Shown: positions 1 to 8,141 of the stretch, one piece after another
Layout of the letters: each line of letters opens with the position of its first letter
Position numbering within the stretch: the first letter of the stretch is position 1
DNA from: an uncultured Alistipes sp.
Lineage (GTDB): Bacteria > Bacteroidota > Bacteroidia > Bacteroidales > Rikenellaceae
Direction of reading: 5' to 3'
Assembly (NCBI GenBank): GCA_944322005.1
Contig: CALUNL010000006.1
Span: 1-64,000 of the forward strand
Length of the DNA: 64,000 nucleotides
The notes under the pieces: generated by a model
The model's database searches: none
What the model was told of the DNA's origin: nothing
The model's input: only the letters and a program-made list of their open reading frames with translations
Made by a program: the position numbers and the translations under genes

Positions 1-14
1 TCGGAAAACAAAAG

Positions 15-34
15 TCCCCCTCGCAGGAGGGGGA
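15..34 (-). terminator. Intrinsic terminator-like hairpin
   Basis: An 8-bp perfect stem (tccccctc / gaggggga) with a gcag loop. On the minus strand it is followed by a T-rich stretch (cttttgtttt), so it would end minus-strand transcription coming from the ribosomal-protein operon. The purine-rich flank (gggggattcaggggg) looks like the edge of an intergenic repeat, but no second copy is visible in the window. Confidence 0.5.
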
Positions 35-122
35 TTCAGGGGGTGGGTAACACACGAAATATCCCGACGGTCGGAGCCGTACAGACCTTGCCGAGACGCA
101 AGACGGTTATATATCCCCTATA

Positions 123-165
123 CCTAACACAAAAGGCTTCCCGAAAGGAAGCCTTTTGTGTTAGG
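123..165. terminator. Strong 19-bp hairpin, terminator downstream of DUF4295 gene
   Basis: A perfect 19-bp inverted repeat with a 5-nt loop (cgaaa); the arms begin cctaacac and end gtgttagg. The inner A/T-rich part (aaaagg / cctttt) fits a bidirectional terminator. It lies about 40 nt past the stop codon of the minus-strand DUF4295 gene. Confidence 0.65.
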
Positions 166-207
166 AGCCCTGCGGCGTCCTGACCACAATGCGGGACGAT
201 GCCCGGC

Positions 208-357
208 TTATTTCATGAACTCCTGGATCTGGTCGTTCGGCACGATAGCCTCCTTGAATACGTAGGCACCGGTCTTCTCCGACTTTACCATCTTGATGCA
301 CTTGGTGAACTGCTTGCCCACACCCGTTTTAAGGGTTGCAACGACTTTCTTTGCCAT
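208..357 (-). CDS. DUF4295 family small basic protein
   Basis: A 49-residue Lys-rich protein beginning MAKKVVATLKTG and ending QIQEFMK. Its length and N-terminus match the DUF4295 family, which in Bacteroidetes is regularly encoded just after the genes for ribosomal proteins L28 and L33, as here. Its function is not established; the location and basic composition suggest an association with the ribosome, which is inference. It starts 13 nt after rpmG ends and is followed by a strong hairpin. In many Bacteroidetes ftsY follows; here it does not. Confidence 0.85.
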   Translation of the reverse strand: MAKKVVATLKTGVGKQFTKCIKMVKSEKTGAYVFKEAIVPNDQIQEFMK

Positions 358-370
358 TTCTTAACGCTGA

Positions 371-553
371 TTATTTGATTTCACGATGTAAAGTTACCCT
401 CTTCAGGTACGGATTGTACTTCTTGCGCTCGAGACGCTCCGGGGTATTCTTCTTGTTCTTGGTGGTGATGTAACGGGACATTCCCGGAACACCGCTCTCC
501 TTCTGTTCGGTGCATTCGAGTATGACCTGAACGCGATTGCCTTTCTTTGCCAT
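371..553 (-). CDS. rpmG: 50S ribosomal protein L33
   Basis: A 60-residue basic protein with the typical L33 elements: [16 protein letters not shown] at the N-terminus, a central [13 protein letters not shown] segment and a C-terminal [16 protein letters not shown]. The paired cysteines of the zinc-binding (C+) form are absent; only one Cys is seen, so this is the zinc-independent type. It is a structural component of the large subunit. It lies 16 nt downstream of rpmB in the same transcript and 13 nt upstream of the DUF4295 gene. Confidence 0.96.
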   Translation of the reverse strand: MAKKGNRVQVILECTEQKESGVPGMSRYITTKNKKNTPERLERKKYNPYLKRVTLHREIK

Positions 554-569
554 TTCTCAAAAACTGGTT

Positions 570-803
570 TTAATAGATTTTCTTCGGTGCCACAGCATCC
601 TTCATGGCTGCTGCAAGTCCCTTCTTGTTGATTGTCTTGATTCCCGAGGCGGAAACCTTCAGGGTAATCCAACGACCCTCTTCCTCCGACCAGAAGCGCT
701 TCGTCTTGAGGTTCGGATTGAACTTGCGCTTGCTGCGGAGGTGCGAGTGCGAAACATTGTTTCCCACTACGGCCACTTTTCCTGTGATTTCGCAGATTTT
801 CAT
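570..803 (-). CDS. rpmB: 50S ribosomal protein L28
   Basis: A 77-residue protein. The start was chosen at MKICEITGK, the conserved L28 N-terminus; the longer open frame upstream runs through the promoter. Family features seen: [31 protein letters not shown] and [10 protein letters not shown]. It is a large-subunit protein and the first gene of a three-gene operon with rpmG and the DUF4295 gene. Confidence 0.96.
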   Translation of the reverse strand: MKICEITGKVAVVGNNVSHSHLRSKRKFNPNLKTKRFWSEEEGRWITLKVSASGIKTINKKGLAAAMKDAVAPKKIY

Positions 804-839
804 TGTATCAATAAAGTTTAGTTTTTCCCAGACGGGATG

Positions 840-870
840 CAAATATAAGCATAAATTCCCAAAGAGCAAC
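840..870 (-). promoter_or_regulatory. Bacteroidetes-type promoter for rpmB operon
   Basis: Minus-strand TATATTTG (-7 box, plus positions 840-847) with TTG 19 nt upstream (867-869). This matches the TTTG / TAnnTTTG consensus of the primary sigma factor of Bacteroidetes. It sits between the end of the efflux outer-membrane gene (879) and the rpmB start (803). Confidence 0.7.
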
Positions 871-878
871 AATGTAGC

Positions 879-2342
879 CTATTTTTTCGGCTTTTTGGCC
901 CGTTTGGCCCTCTTCTGCGGGGCCTGCGGCTGCTGTTCTTCCTCCTGTCCGGCGGCCTTGACGCTATCGCCGCCCTCATAGGTTCCGCCGCCGAGAGCCT
1001 GGTAGAGGCTTACCATGCCCTGTATGGCATCGAAGCGGTCGGCTATCTGCGACAGGCGTGCCGAGAGCAGCGTCTGCTGTGCGGTGAGCACCTCGAGGTA
1101 GGTCGACTCGGAGTGGCTCATCAGCTGGCGGGTGCTGTTTACGGCGCTCTCGAGTGCCGTAATCTGGCGCTGGCGGATGTCGGTCTTGCTGCGTGCGGCC
1201 TGGCAGAGCGCCATGGCGTTGTTCACCTCGCTGCCGGCCTCGAGCAGCGTCTGCTGGAACGTTATCAGTGCCTCCTCCTGCTGTGCCTTGGCTATCTTGA
1301 GGTTGGCACGGTTGCGTCCGGCGTCGAATATCGTCGTCAGCAGGTTGCCTACGAATGAGAAGAGCAGGCTGCCAGGCGATACCACCGCACGTCCGATGCC
1401 GTCGACCCATCCGCCGGAGCCGGTGAGCGTCAGCGAAGGGTAGAATGCCGCACGGGCGAGGTTCGTGCTGTAGAAGGTCTGCATGAGTTCGTACTCGGCG
1501 TTCTGCACGTCTGCACGGCGCGAGAGCAGCTGCACCGGAACGCCTATGAGGAGCTCCTCGCATATCTGCTGGTCACGCAGGTTGCCGCGCTCGAACTGTT
1601 GCGGTGTGGTACCCAGAAGCAGCGCGAGGGTGTTCTCGACCTGGATTATCTGGTAGCGCAGGTCGAAGAGCGACGCGTCTATCGAGCAGCTGTTGGCCTC
1701 GGTCTGAGACACCGATGCCTCGTTGGTCATTCCGGCCTCCTTCATCGCCTTCATCGTCAGGACGTTCTCCTTCCACGATGCGGCGGTGGCCTCCGATACC
1801 TGCAGCTGTGCGTCGAGCATCAGCAGCGTGTAGTAACAGTTGGCAATCGATGCCACGACGCTCGTCTGGACGCTCTTGCGGTAGATCAGGCTCTGTTCGA
1901 ATGCGGCCTGCGCGCGGCGCTTGCCGTTCCACAGCCGTCCGGCGATGTCGACCTCCCAGCTCGCCGTAATCGGAATCTGGTAGTCATGGCTCGACGAGCG
2001 CTTGGTGTAGTTGTCGGAGGTTATCTTCGGGTTGAAGGCGAACGAAGGGTAGTACGACAGACGTGCCGTGCGCAGCGAGGCCTCGGCCTGTATGATGCGC
2101 TGTGCGGCAATCTTCATGTCGCTGTTGTTCTCGAGACCCTGCTCGATGAGCCTCTGCAGATGCGGGTCCTTGAAGAAGTCGCGCCAGCCGATGTCGGCGA
2201 GCGTTACGGTGTCGGTCGCAGCGACGCCCTCGCCGAACAGTCCGTCGGTCTTGATGCTCTCCGGCCGCGTGTATTTCTGGTACACCGAACATCCGGTGGC
2301 CAGTATGGCAATAGCCAGTATGGTTATCGTACGTTTCATCAT
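879..2342 (-). CDS. RND efflux outer-membrane factor lipoprotein (OprM/NodT type)
   Basis: A 487-residue outer-membrane channel of a tripartite efflux pump. The N-terminus has a lysine/arginine start, a hydrophobic stretch and a lipobox (ATGC, Cys about residue 18), so it is probably lipidated. Two TolC-type repeats follow, each with long helical segments (for example QRIIQAEASLRTARLSYYPS and the paired region NAEYELMQTFYSTNLARAAF). The start overlaps the stop of the upstream pump gene in an ATGATG context, so translation is probably coupled. Oddity: the last about 20 residues are Glu/Gln then Lys/Arg rich and low complexity. The substrate of the pump is unknown. Confidence 0.9.
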   Translation of the reverse strand: MMKRTITILAIAILATGCSVYQKYTRPESIKTDGLFGEGVAATDTVTLADIGWRDFFKDPHLQRLIEQGLENNSDMKIAAQRIIQAEASLRTARLSYYPSFAFNPKITSDNYTKRSSSHDYQIPITASWEVDIAGRLWNGKRRAQAAFEQSLIYRKSVQTSVVASIANCYYTLLMLDAQLQVSEATAASWKENVLTMKAMKEAGMTNEASVSQTEANSCSIDASLFDLRYQIIQVENTLALLLGTTPQQFERGNLRDQQICEELLIGVPVQLLSRRADVQNAEYELMQTFYSTNLARAAFYPSLTLTGSGGWVDGIGRAVVSPGSLLFSFVGNLLTTIFDAGRNRANLKIAKAQQEEALITFQQTLLEAGSEVNNAMALCQAARSKTDIRQRQITALESAVNSTRQLMSHSESTYLEVLTAQQTLLSARLSQIADRFDAIQGMVSLYQALGGGTYEGGDSVKAAGQEEEQQPQAPQKRAKRAKKPKK

Positions 2343-5300
2343 TTGTCAGGGTTCTGTGCTTGTTTCTTTCTGTCCTGCGGTATCAGTCTCTCCTGCAGCC
2401 TCTGGAATACGATGTAGAGTGACGGCACGATAAAGAGCAGCGCCGTCGTTCCGACGAGCATTCCTCCCACTACGCCCGCGCCGAGCGTGTTGTTTCCGTT
2501 GGCGCCGACGCCGTTGGAGAACATCAGCGGGATCATTCCGAATACCATCGTCAGAACGGTCATCAGAATCGGACGGAATCGGTCCTTGGTGGCGTAATAT
2601 GCCGCCTGTGCTACGCTCATGCCGTGGCGGCGGCGCTCGACGGCGTACTCGGTGATGAGGATGGCCGTCTTGGAGAGCAGTCCGATGAGCATGATGAGAC
2701 CCGTCTGCAGGTAGATGTTGTTCTCGAGCCCCATCATCTTCGCGAACATGAAGCTGCCGAGCAGTCCGAACGGAACCGACAGGATCACGGCGAACGGTAT
2801 GATGTAGCTCTCGTAGAGTGCGCAGAGGATGAGGTATATCAGCAGGATGCAGACTATGAATATGTATATGGTGTTGTTGCCGCTGGCCGCCTCCTCGCGG
2901 GCGATGCCGGCGAAGTCGTAGCCGTAGCCTATCGGCAGCGTCTGTGCGGCCACCTCCTGTATGGCGCGTATGGCGTCACCCGAGGAGTAGCCGTCGGCGG
3001 CACGTCCGTTGATGCCGATGCACGGGAACATGTTGAATCGCGACATGTTCTCCGGCGCGTATATCTTCGTGAGCTTCACGAACTGGCTTATAGGCGCCAT
3101 CTCGTCCCCGATACGGATGAAGATGTTGTTGAGCGTCTGGCGGTCGACGCGGTATTTCGGATCGGCCTGCACCATCACCTGGTAGAGTTTCGTGAATCGG
3201 TTGAATCGCGTCGAGAGCATACCTCCGTAGTATCCGTTGAGGACCGAGAGAACCTCCTTCGGAGATGTGCCGGCACGCTTGCACTTTATGGCGTCCACGT
3301 CTATCTGGTACTGCGGGAACTTGGCGCTGAACGAGGTGTTGGCCGAGCCTATCTCCGGTCTGGACTTCAGCTCCGTCAGGAACTCGTCGCATATGGCCGC
3401 GAGATCCTCGATGCGGCCTCCCTTGCGGTCCTGCAGGTAGAGCTCGAATCCGTTCGTGGCGCCGTATCCCGGGATCATCGCCGGTGCCGACGTGTATATC
3501 GTGGCCTCGTTGATGTTGATGGTATAGTCCCTGATGCGGTTCATGATGTCGCTGACGCTGTGCTCCTTGCCCTTTCTGTCATCCCAGTGCTGCAGACGCA
3601 TGGTGAACGAACCGTGGGAGGAGCCGACGCCGGTGGTCATTCCGTATCCGGTCATGTTGACGTAGGCGCGGCACTCCGGTATGGCCTGCACGACGTCGCG
3701 GTCGATGCGGTCCATCACCTCCTTGGTGTATGACAGGGAGCTGCCCGGAGGCGTGCTGACGTCGATGCGGACCGTACCCATGTCCTCTTGCGGGATAAGT
3801 CCGGTCTTGGTGGTGTTCATGAAGTAGACGAGCAGTCCGATTGAGGCTACGACGAGTACGCCCGAAAGTGCGCGGTGACGCAGGAAGAAGGTCACGCCGT
3901 GCAGGTAGCGGTTGCGGAATGCGTCGAACGAGGCCTCGATGGCTGTGTTCAGACGGGCCAGGAAAGGCCTTTTGATTACGTTCCCGTTCTCATCCTTCGG
4001 CTTGAGGATAAGCGAGCAGAGCGCAGGGCTGAGCGTAAGGGCGTTTACGGCCGAGATACCCACGGCCACGGCCATCGTAAGTCCGAACTGCGTATAGAAT
4101 ACGCCGGATGTTCCGCCGATGAGCGATACCGGGATGAACACGGCCATGAAGACGAGCGAACTCGTTACTACGGCGGCCGTGATTCCGTGCATTGCGTCTA
4201 TTGCAGCCTTGTACGGCGACTTGTATCCGGCGTCGAACTTCGTCTGTACGGCTTCGACGACGATGATGGCGTCGTCGACCACGACTCCGATCGCAAGCAC
4301 GAGTGCGAAGAGCGTCAGGAGGTTGATACTGAATCCGAACAGGTATAGGAACATGAATGTTCCGATGAGCGACACGATGGTTCCGATGAACGGTATGAGT
4401 GTGGCGCGTACCGAACGCAGGAAGACGAACACGACAAGCGTCACGAGGATGATTGCCTCGATGAGCGTCTTTATGACGTTGTGTATGGAGGCGTAGAGGA
4501 AGAAGTTGGCGCTGTCGAGCACGACCGCTTCGAGATCGGCCGGGAAGTCCTCCTTCGCCTTTTCGAGATATGCATCGATCTGGTTGATGACCTCGGTCGC
4601 GTTGGATCCCGGAGTCTGGTATATCGAGAATGATGTTCCCTCGCACTGGTTCACCTCTCCGATGTACTGGTACGACTGCGTGCCGAGCTCGATGTCGGCG
4701 ACATCCTTCAGTCGGAGCACCTCTCCGTTGGAGAGTGCGCGGATGACGATGTTCTCGAACTCTATCGGGGTCTCAAGACGGCCCTTGTAGCGCAGCGAGT
4801 ACTGGAATGTCTGGTCGGAGTTCTCGCCGAAGGAACCGGTTGCGGCCTCGATGTTCTGCTCCTCGAGCGCCTGCGTGATGTCCTCCGGAATGAGTTTGTA
4901 TTGTGCCATCACGTCCGGTTTGAGCCATATTCGCATACTGTAGTCGGCTCCGCGGACCTCGATGTCTCCCACACCCGGGATACGCGATATCTCCGGTACG
5001 AGGTTGATCTTGATGTAGTTTACGATGAACGTTCTGTCGTATGTCCCGTTAGGGCTGTACACGGCAATCTGTTCGAGGATGTTGGTCTGGCGTTTCTTTA
5101 CCGTCACGCCGACCTCGTTGACCTCCGACGGAAGCTGCCGGGTAGCGCGCGACACGCAGTTCTGGACATTCACGGCCGCCATGTCGGGGTCGGTGCCCTG
5201 CTTGAAGTATACGCGGACATTGGCGCTGCCGTTGTTTGTGGCGGTGGAGTACATGTAGGTCATGTTCTCTACGCCGTTGATGGCCTCCTCGAGCGGCACG

Positions 5301-5488
5301 ATGACGCTCTTCTGTACGGTCTCGGCACTCGCTCCCGTGTATGTCGTCGACACGTTGATGGTCGGCGGCGCGATGTTCGGGTAACGCTCGATCGGGAGCA
5401 CCGCAAGTGCGATGAGTCCTCCAAGCACTATTACTATCGAGATGACGGACGAGAGTACAGGTCTGTCGATGAAAGTCTTTACATTCAT
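2339..5488 (-). CDS. RND multidrug efflux permease (AcrB/HAE1 family)
   Basis: A 1049-residue inner-membrane proton-driven pump, the usual length for AcrB/MexB. Visible features are the N-terminal FIDRPVLSSVISIVIVLGGL membrane segment, the TM4 double aspartate GVVVDDAIIVVEAV (proton relay), the TM10 lysine in GLLSKTAILITEYA, and two large periplasmic loops. It works with the adaptor encoded just upstream and the outer-membrane factor just downstream, all in one operon. The gap to the adaptor gene is 27 nt. No regulator gene is adjacent. Known family members export drugs, bile salts, dyes or lipids; which applies here cannot be told from sequence. Confidence 0.96.
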   Translation of the reverse strand: MNVKTFIDRPVLSSVISIVIVLGGLIALAVLPIERYPNIAPPTINVSTTYTGASAETVQKSVIVPLEEAINGVENMTYMYSTATNNGSANVRVYFKQGTDPDMAAVNVQNCVSRATRQLPSEVNEVGVTVKKRQTNILEQIAVYSPNGTYDRTFIVNYIKINLVPEISRIPGVGDIEVRGADYSMRIWLKPDVMAQYKLIPEDITQALEEQNIEAATGSFGENSDQTFQYSLRYKGRLETPIEFENIVIRALSNGEVLRLKDVADIELGTQSYQYIGEVNQCEGTSFSIYQTPGSNATEVINQIDAYLEKAKEDFPADLEAVVLDSANFFLYASIHNVIKTLIEAIILVTLVVFVFLRSVRATLIPFIGTIVSLIGTFMFLYLFGFSINLLTLFALVLAIGVVVDDAIIVVEAVQTKFDAGYKSPYKAAIDAMHGITAAVVTSSLVFMAVFIPVSLIGGTSGVFYTQFGLTMAVAVGISAVNALTLSPALCSLILKPKDENGNVIKRPFLARLNTAIEASFDAFRNRYLHGVTFFLRHRALSGVLVVASIGLLVYFMNTTKTGLIPQEDMGTVRIDVSTPPGSSLSYTKEVMDRIDRDVVQAIPECRAYVNMTGYGMTTGVGSSHGSFTMRLQHWDDRKGKEHSVSDIMNRIRDYTININEATIYTSAPAMIPGYGATNGFELYLQDRKGGRIEDLAAICDEFLTELKSRPEIGSANTSFSAKFPQYQIDVDAIKCKRAGTSPKEVLSVLNGYYGGMLSTRFNRFTKLYQVMVQADPKYRVDRQTLNNIFIRIGDEMAPISQFVKLTKIYAPENMSRFNMFPCIGINGRAADGYSSGDAIRAIQEVAAQTLPIGYGYDFAGIAREEAASGNNTIYIFIVCILLIYLILCALYESYIIPFAVILSVPFGLLGSFMFAKMMGLENNIYLQTGLIMLIGLLSKTAILITEYAVERRRHGMSVAQAAYYATKDRFRPILMTVLTMVFGMIPLMFSNGVGANGNNTLGAGVVGGMLVGTTALLFIVPSLYIVFQRLQERLIPQDRKKQAQNPDK

Positions 5489-5515
5489 GGTTCTGCCCTT
5501 TGTTATCCGTCCCTA

Positions 5516-6652
5516 TTACTTCTTCTTCTCGCTTTCGTTCTCCACGAACGACTTTATCTTGACAGGGGTGTCGTCGCGCAGAAGTCCAACTCCCTCGACG
5601 ATGATGGTGTCACCCTCCATCAGGCCGGACTCCACGACATACTCCTTGCCGTTGCTGATGTTGAATACTCCTATGATCTTGGACTTTGCAACGCCGTCCT
5701 CAACCTTGAACACGTATACCTTGTCCTGTATCTCGTATGTGGCCGACTGCGGGATTACGATGCATCCATCCTGCTTGTGCGGCAGGATTACGTTGCCCGA
5801 ACCTCCCGAAAGCAGCAGGCGCTTGTGGTTCGGGAACTTCGCACGTATGGTCACGGCGCCGGTTGTCGGGTCGATTATTCCGCTTATGGCTTCGATGCGG
5901 CCCTTCTCCGGGTATATCGTTCCGTCGCTCAGCTGCAGCTCGATCGACGGCATCGAACGCAGGGCATTCTCGAGCGAACCGTGCTGGCGTGTGAGCGAGA
6001 GTACCTGGCTCTCGGTCATGGAGAAATAGACGTACATCTCCGAGTTGTCGGATACGGTGGTCAGCGGGGTGGCGTCCGACGGGCTTACGAGAGTTCCGAC
6101 ACGGAACGGCAGCGTTCCGATGACTCCGTCGGCCGGACTCTTGACCAGCGTGTATGACAGGTTGTTGCGTGCGTTTACTTCGTTGGCCCTCGCCTGGGCG
6201 AGCTGTGCCCTCTGGCTGGCAAGCGTCGTGCGCGCCATATTGAGGTCGAACTCCGATATGATGTTCTGCTCGAACAGCGCCTCCTTGCTTGTGGTAGTCA
6301 GCTCGGCGGCGTCAACGGCGGCCTTTGCCACGTCGACGTTGGCTATGGCCGTCTGCAGCTCGGTCTGGTAAGGTATCTGGTCTATTACGAAGAGCGTCTG
6401 TCCCTTCGTTACGACAGAACCCTCCTTGACATATATGTCGGTTATGTATCCCGACACCTTCGGACGGATGTCGATGTCCTGCTTTCCGCGGATTGTTGCC
6501 GAATACACCGAACTCAGTTTGCGCGATGTCGGATGCATTATCATCGCATCGTACTCGCGGACGCGCTTTTCGGTCGTCTGCTCCGTGCACCCGCAAAGGG
6601 CGACGGAGGTGGCCGCAAGTATGGCCAAAGTCAGAAGTCGTTTTTCAATCAT
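5516..6652 (-). CDS. RND efflux periplasmic adaptor (membrane fusion protein)
   Basis: A 378-residue AcrA/MexA-type adaptor lipoprotein. Seen: a signal sequence with lipobox ALCGC (Cys about residue 22), the biotinyl-lipoyl-like halves (IDIRPKVSGYITDIYVKEGS and YTLVKSPADGVIGTL), a helical hairpin between them and the beta-barrel region after it. It bridges the pump and the outer-membrane channel. It is the first gene of the three-gene efflux operon. Confidence 0.95.
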   Translation of the reverse strand: MIEKRLLTLAILAATSVALCGCTEQTTEKRVREYDAMIMHPTSRKLSSVYSATIRGKQDIDIRPKVSGYITDIYVKEGSVVTKGQTLFVIDQIPYQTELQTAIANVDVAKAAVDAAELTTTSKEALFEQNIISEFDLNMARTTLASQRAQLAQARANEVNARNNLSYTLVKSPADGVIGTLPFRVGTLVSPSDATPLTTVSDNSEMYVYFSMTESQVLSLTRQHGSLENALRSMPSIELQLSDGTIYPEKGRIEAISGIIDPTTGAVTIRAKFPNHKRLLLSGGSGNVILPHKQDGCIVIPQSATYEIQDKVYVFKVEDGVAKSKIIGVFNISNGKEYVVESGLMEGDTIIVEGVGLLRDDTPVKIKSFVENESEKKK

Positions 6653-6726
6653 AGGTTTTTATTGTAGTTTGTTTTGTTTTCCATTTGCCGGTATATGGGA
6701 TCTTGCCGGCGTATCTTAATATGTTT

Positions 6727-6749
6727 TTTATGGCAGAATAGGCCATAAA
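6727..6749. promoter_or_regulatory. Inverted repeat, possible operator of efflux operon
   Basis: TTTATGGC and GCCATAAA form an 8-bp perfect inverted repeat with a 7-nt spacer. It lies just downstream of the predicted transcription start of the efflux operon, where a repressor could block initiation or early elongation. It could also simply be a 5' UTR hairpin. No regulator gene is next to it. Confidence 0.4.
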
Positions 6750-6762
6750 CGCATAGAACAAG

Positions 6763-6797
6763 CAAAAATACTAATTTTTTTCATATCGGGTGACAAA
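6763..6797 (-). promoter_or_regulatory. Promoter of RND efflux operon
   Basis: Minus-strand TATTTTTG (plus 6763-6770) with TTG about 23 nt upstream in a T-run (6794-6796). This fits the Bacteroidetes -7/-33 pattern with a spacer at the long end. It would give a 5' UTR of about 100 nt before the adaptor gene. Confidence 0.5.
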
Positions 6798-6840
6798 AAA
6801 GCGGTATTAAGGGGTGAATCGCCATAATTCGACGGTGAAA

Positions 6841-6864
6841 CGGCCTCCCGAATCCGGAAGGCCG
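6841..6864 (-). terminator. Terminator of pyrD-like/cinA operon
   Basis: A 10-bp stem with one G-U pair (cggcctcccg / cggaaggccg on the plus strand) and a 4-nt loop. On the minus strand TTTCACC follows. It lies 42 nt after the cinA stop codon. Confidence 0.55.
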
Positions 6865-6905
6865 CAGCTCATCGTGTCTTTGTGATGGATGTTATGCGCT
6901 GTGTG

Positions 6906-8141
6906 TCAATGCAATTGCTCGTAGAGGAGCGATATGGCATATGCCGAGGCGCGTGAAATTATCTGCGAGCGGTCGGTACCGCAGTCGCGCATGACGGCGA
7001 AGCTCTTTTCCGGGGTGGATATGCCTATCCATACCGTGCCGACCGGTTTTTCGGGGCTTCCTCCCGTAGGGCCGGCTATTCCCGTGGTCGAGACACCGAA
7101 ATCGGCATGTGCTATGCGCCGTACCCCTTCGGCCATGGCCTTTGCCACCTGCTCCGATACGGCCCCGTGCCTGGCGATGTCGCCTGCATCGACGCCGAGC
7201 ACCTCCTCCTTCGACTCGTTGCTGTACGATACCACACCGCAGCGGAAATAGGCCGATGCGCCCGGCATTGCCGTGAAGAGCGAGGCTATCGTTCCACCCG
7301 TGCAGCTCTCCGCCACGGCGAGCGTGCGCCCGCTGTCGGTCAGGTTGCGATGGACGAGCTCCTGCACGGTGGCCTGCTCGAATCCGACGATGTGTCCGGG
7401 TATTATCTTGTAGAGTTTGGCGAATTCGCGGTCGATGGTACTGCGGGCCTCCTCGCCGTCGACCTCGTATGCCGACAGACGGAGCCTGACGATGTTCGGA
7501 GCAGGCAGGTATGCGAGTTTCAACCCCTTTGGCAGCGAGTTCTCCCAGTCGCTTATGCGGGCCGCGAGCATCGATTCGGCTATGCCCGAGGTGATCATCG
7601 TGCGGTGGACTATCGAGTGCAGCGTGAACCTGCTGCGCAGGCGAGGCATCACCTCGTCCTCCATCAGGTGCTGCATCTCGAACGGTACGCCCGGCAGCGA
7701 CACCACTACCGAATCGCCGCGTTCGAACCACATGCCGGGTGCCGTCCCGTGGGCGTTGAAGAGCACCGTGCAGCACTTCGGCACCATGGCCTGTCCGCGG
7801 TTGAGGTCGTTGAACTCTATGCCGCGGCGGGCAAGCATCGTACGGACGTGCTCCCCGACGCGTTCGTCATAGACGAGCTCCGTGCCGAAATAGCGTGTGA
7901 GCGTATGTTTGGTTATGTCATCCTTCGTCGGGCCGAGACCTCCGGTCATTATGACGATGTTGCTCTGCCCGAGCGCCCGGTCGAGCGCCTCGACGATCTG
8001 TCCGGCGTCGTCCCCTATGGATGTGCGTTCGCAGACCGTTATGCCGGCTGCGTTTAGACTTTGCGAGATTTGGCGCGAGTTGGTGTCGAGTATCTGTCCG
8101 ATCAGAATCTCGTCGCCGATGGTGATGATTGTCGATTTCAT
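6906..8141 (-). CDS. cinA: CinA: MoaB-like domain plus nicotinamide-nucleotide amidase domain
   Basis: A 411-residue two-domain protein. The N-terminal domain (about residues 1-170) starts KSTIITIGDEILIGQILDTN and contains MTGGLGPTKDDITK, typical of the molybdopterin-binding-like/ADP-ribose pyrophosphatase part. The C-terminal domain (from about 250) has LAVAESCTGGTIAS and GVVSYSNESKEEVLGV, typical of the NMN deamidase (PncC) part. It is expected to recycle pyridine nucleotide by converting NMN to nicotinate mononucleotide. The start was set at MKSTIITIG because that is the family N-terminus; its ATG overlaps the stop of the upstream pyrD-like gene by four bases (ATGA), so they are translationally coupled. 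Confidence 0.93.
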   Translation of the reverse strand: MKSTIITIGDEILIGQILDTNSRQISQSLNAAGITVCERTSIGDDAGQIVEALDRALGQSNIVIMTGGLGPTKDDITKHTLTRYFGTELVYDERVGEHVRTMLARRGIEFNDLNRGQAMVPKCCTVLFNAHGTAPGMWFERGDSVVVSLPGVPFEMQHLMEDEVMPRLRSRFTLHSIVHRTMITSGIAESMLAARISDWENSLPKGLKLAYLPAPNIVRLRLSAYEVDGEEARSTIDREFAKLYKIIPGHIVGFEQATVQELVHRNLTDSGRTLAVAESCTGGTIASLFTAMPGASAYFRCGVVSYSNESKEEVLGVDAGDIARHGAVSEQVAKAMAEGVRRIAHADFGVSTTGIAGPTGGSPEKPVGTVWIGISTPEKSFAVMRDCGTDRSQIISRASAYAISLLYEQLH

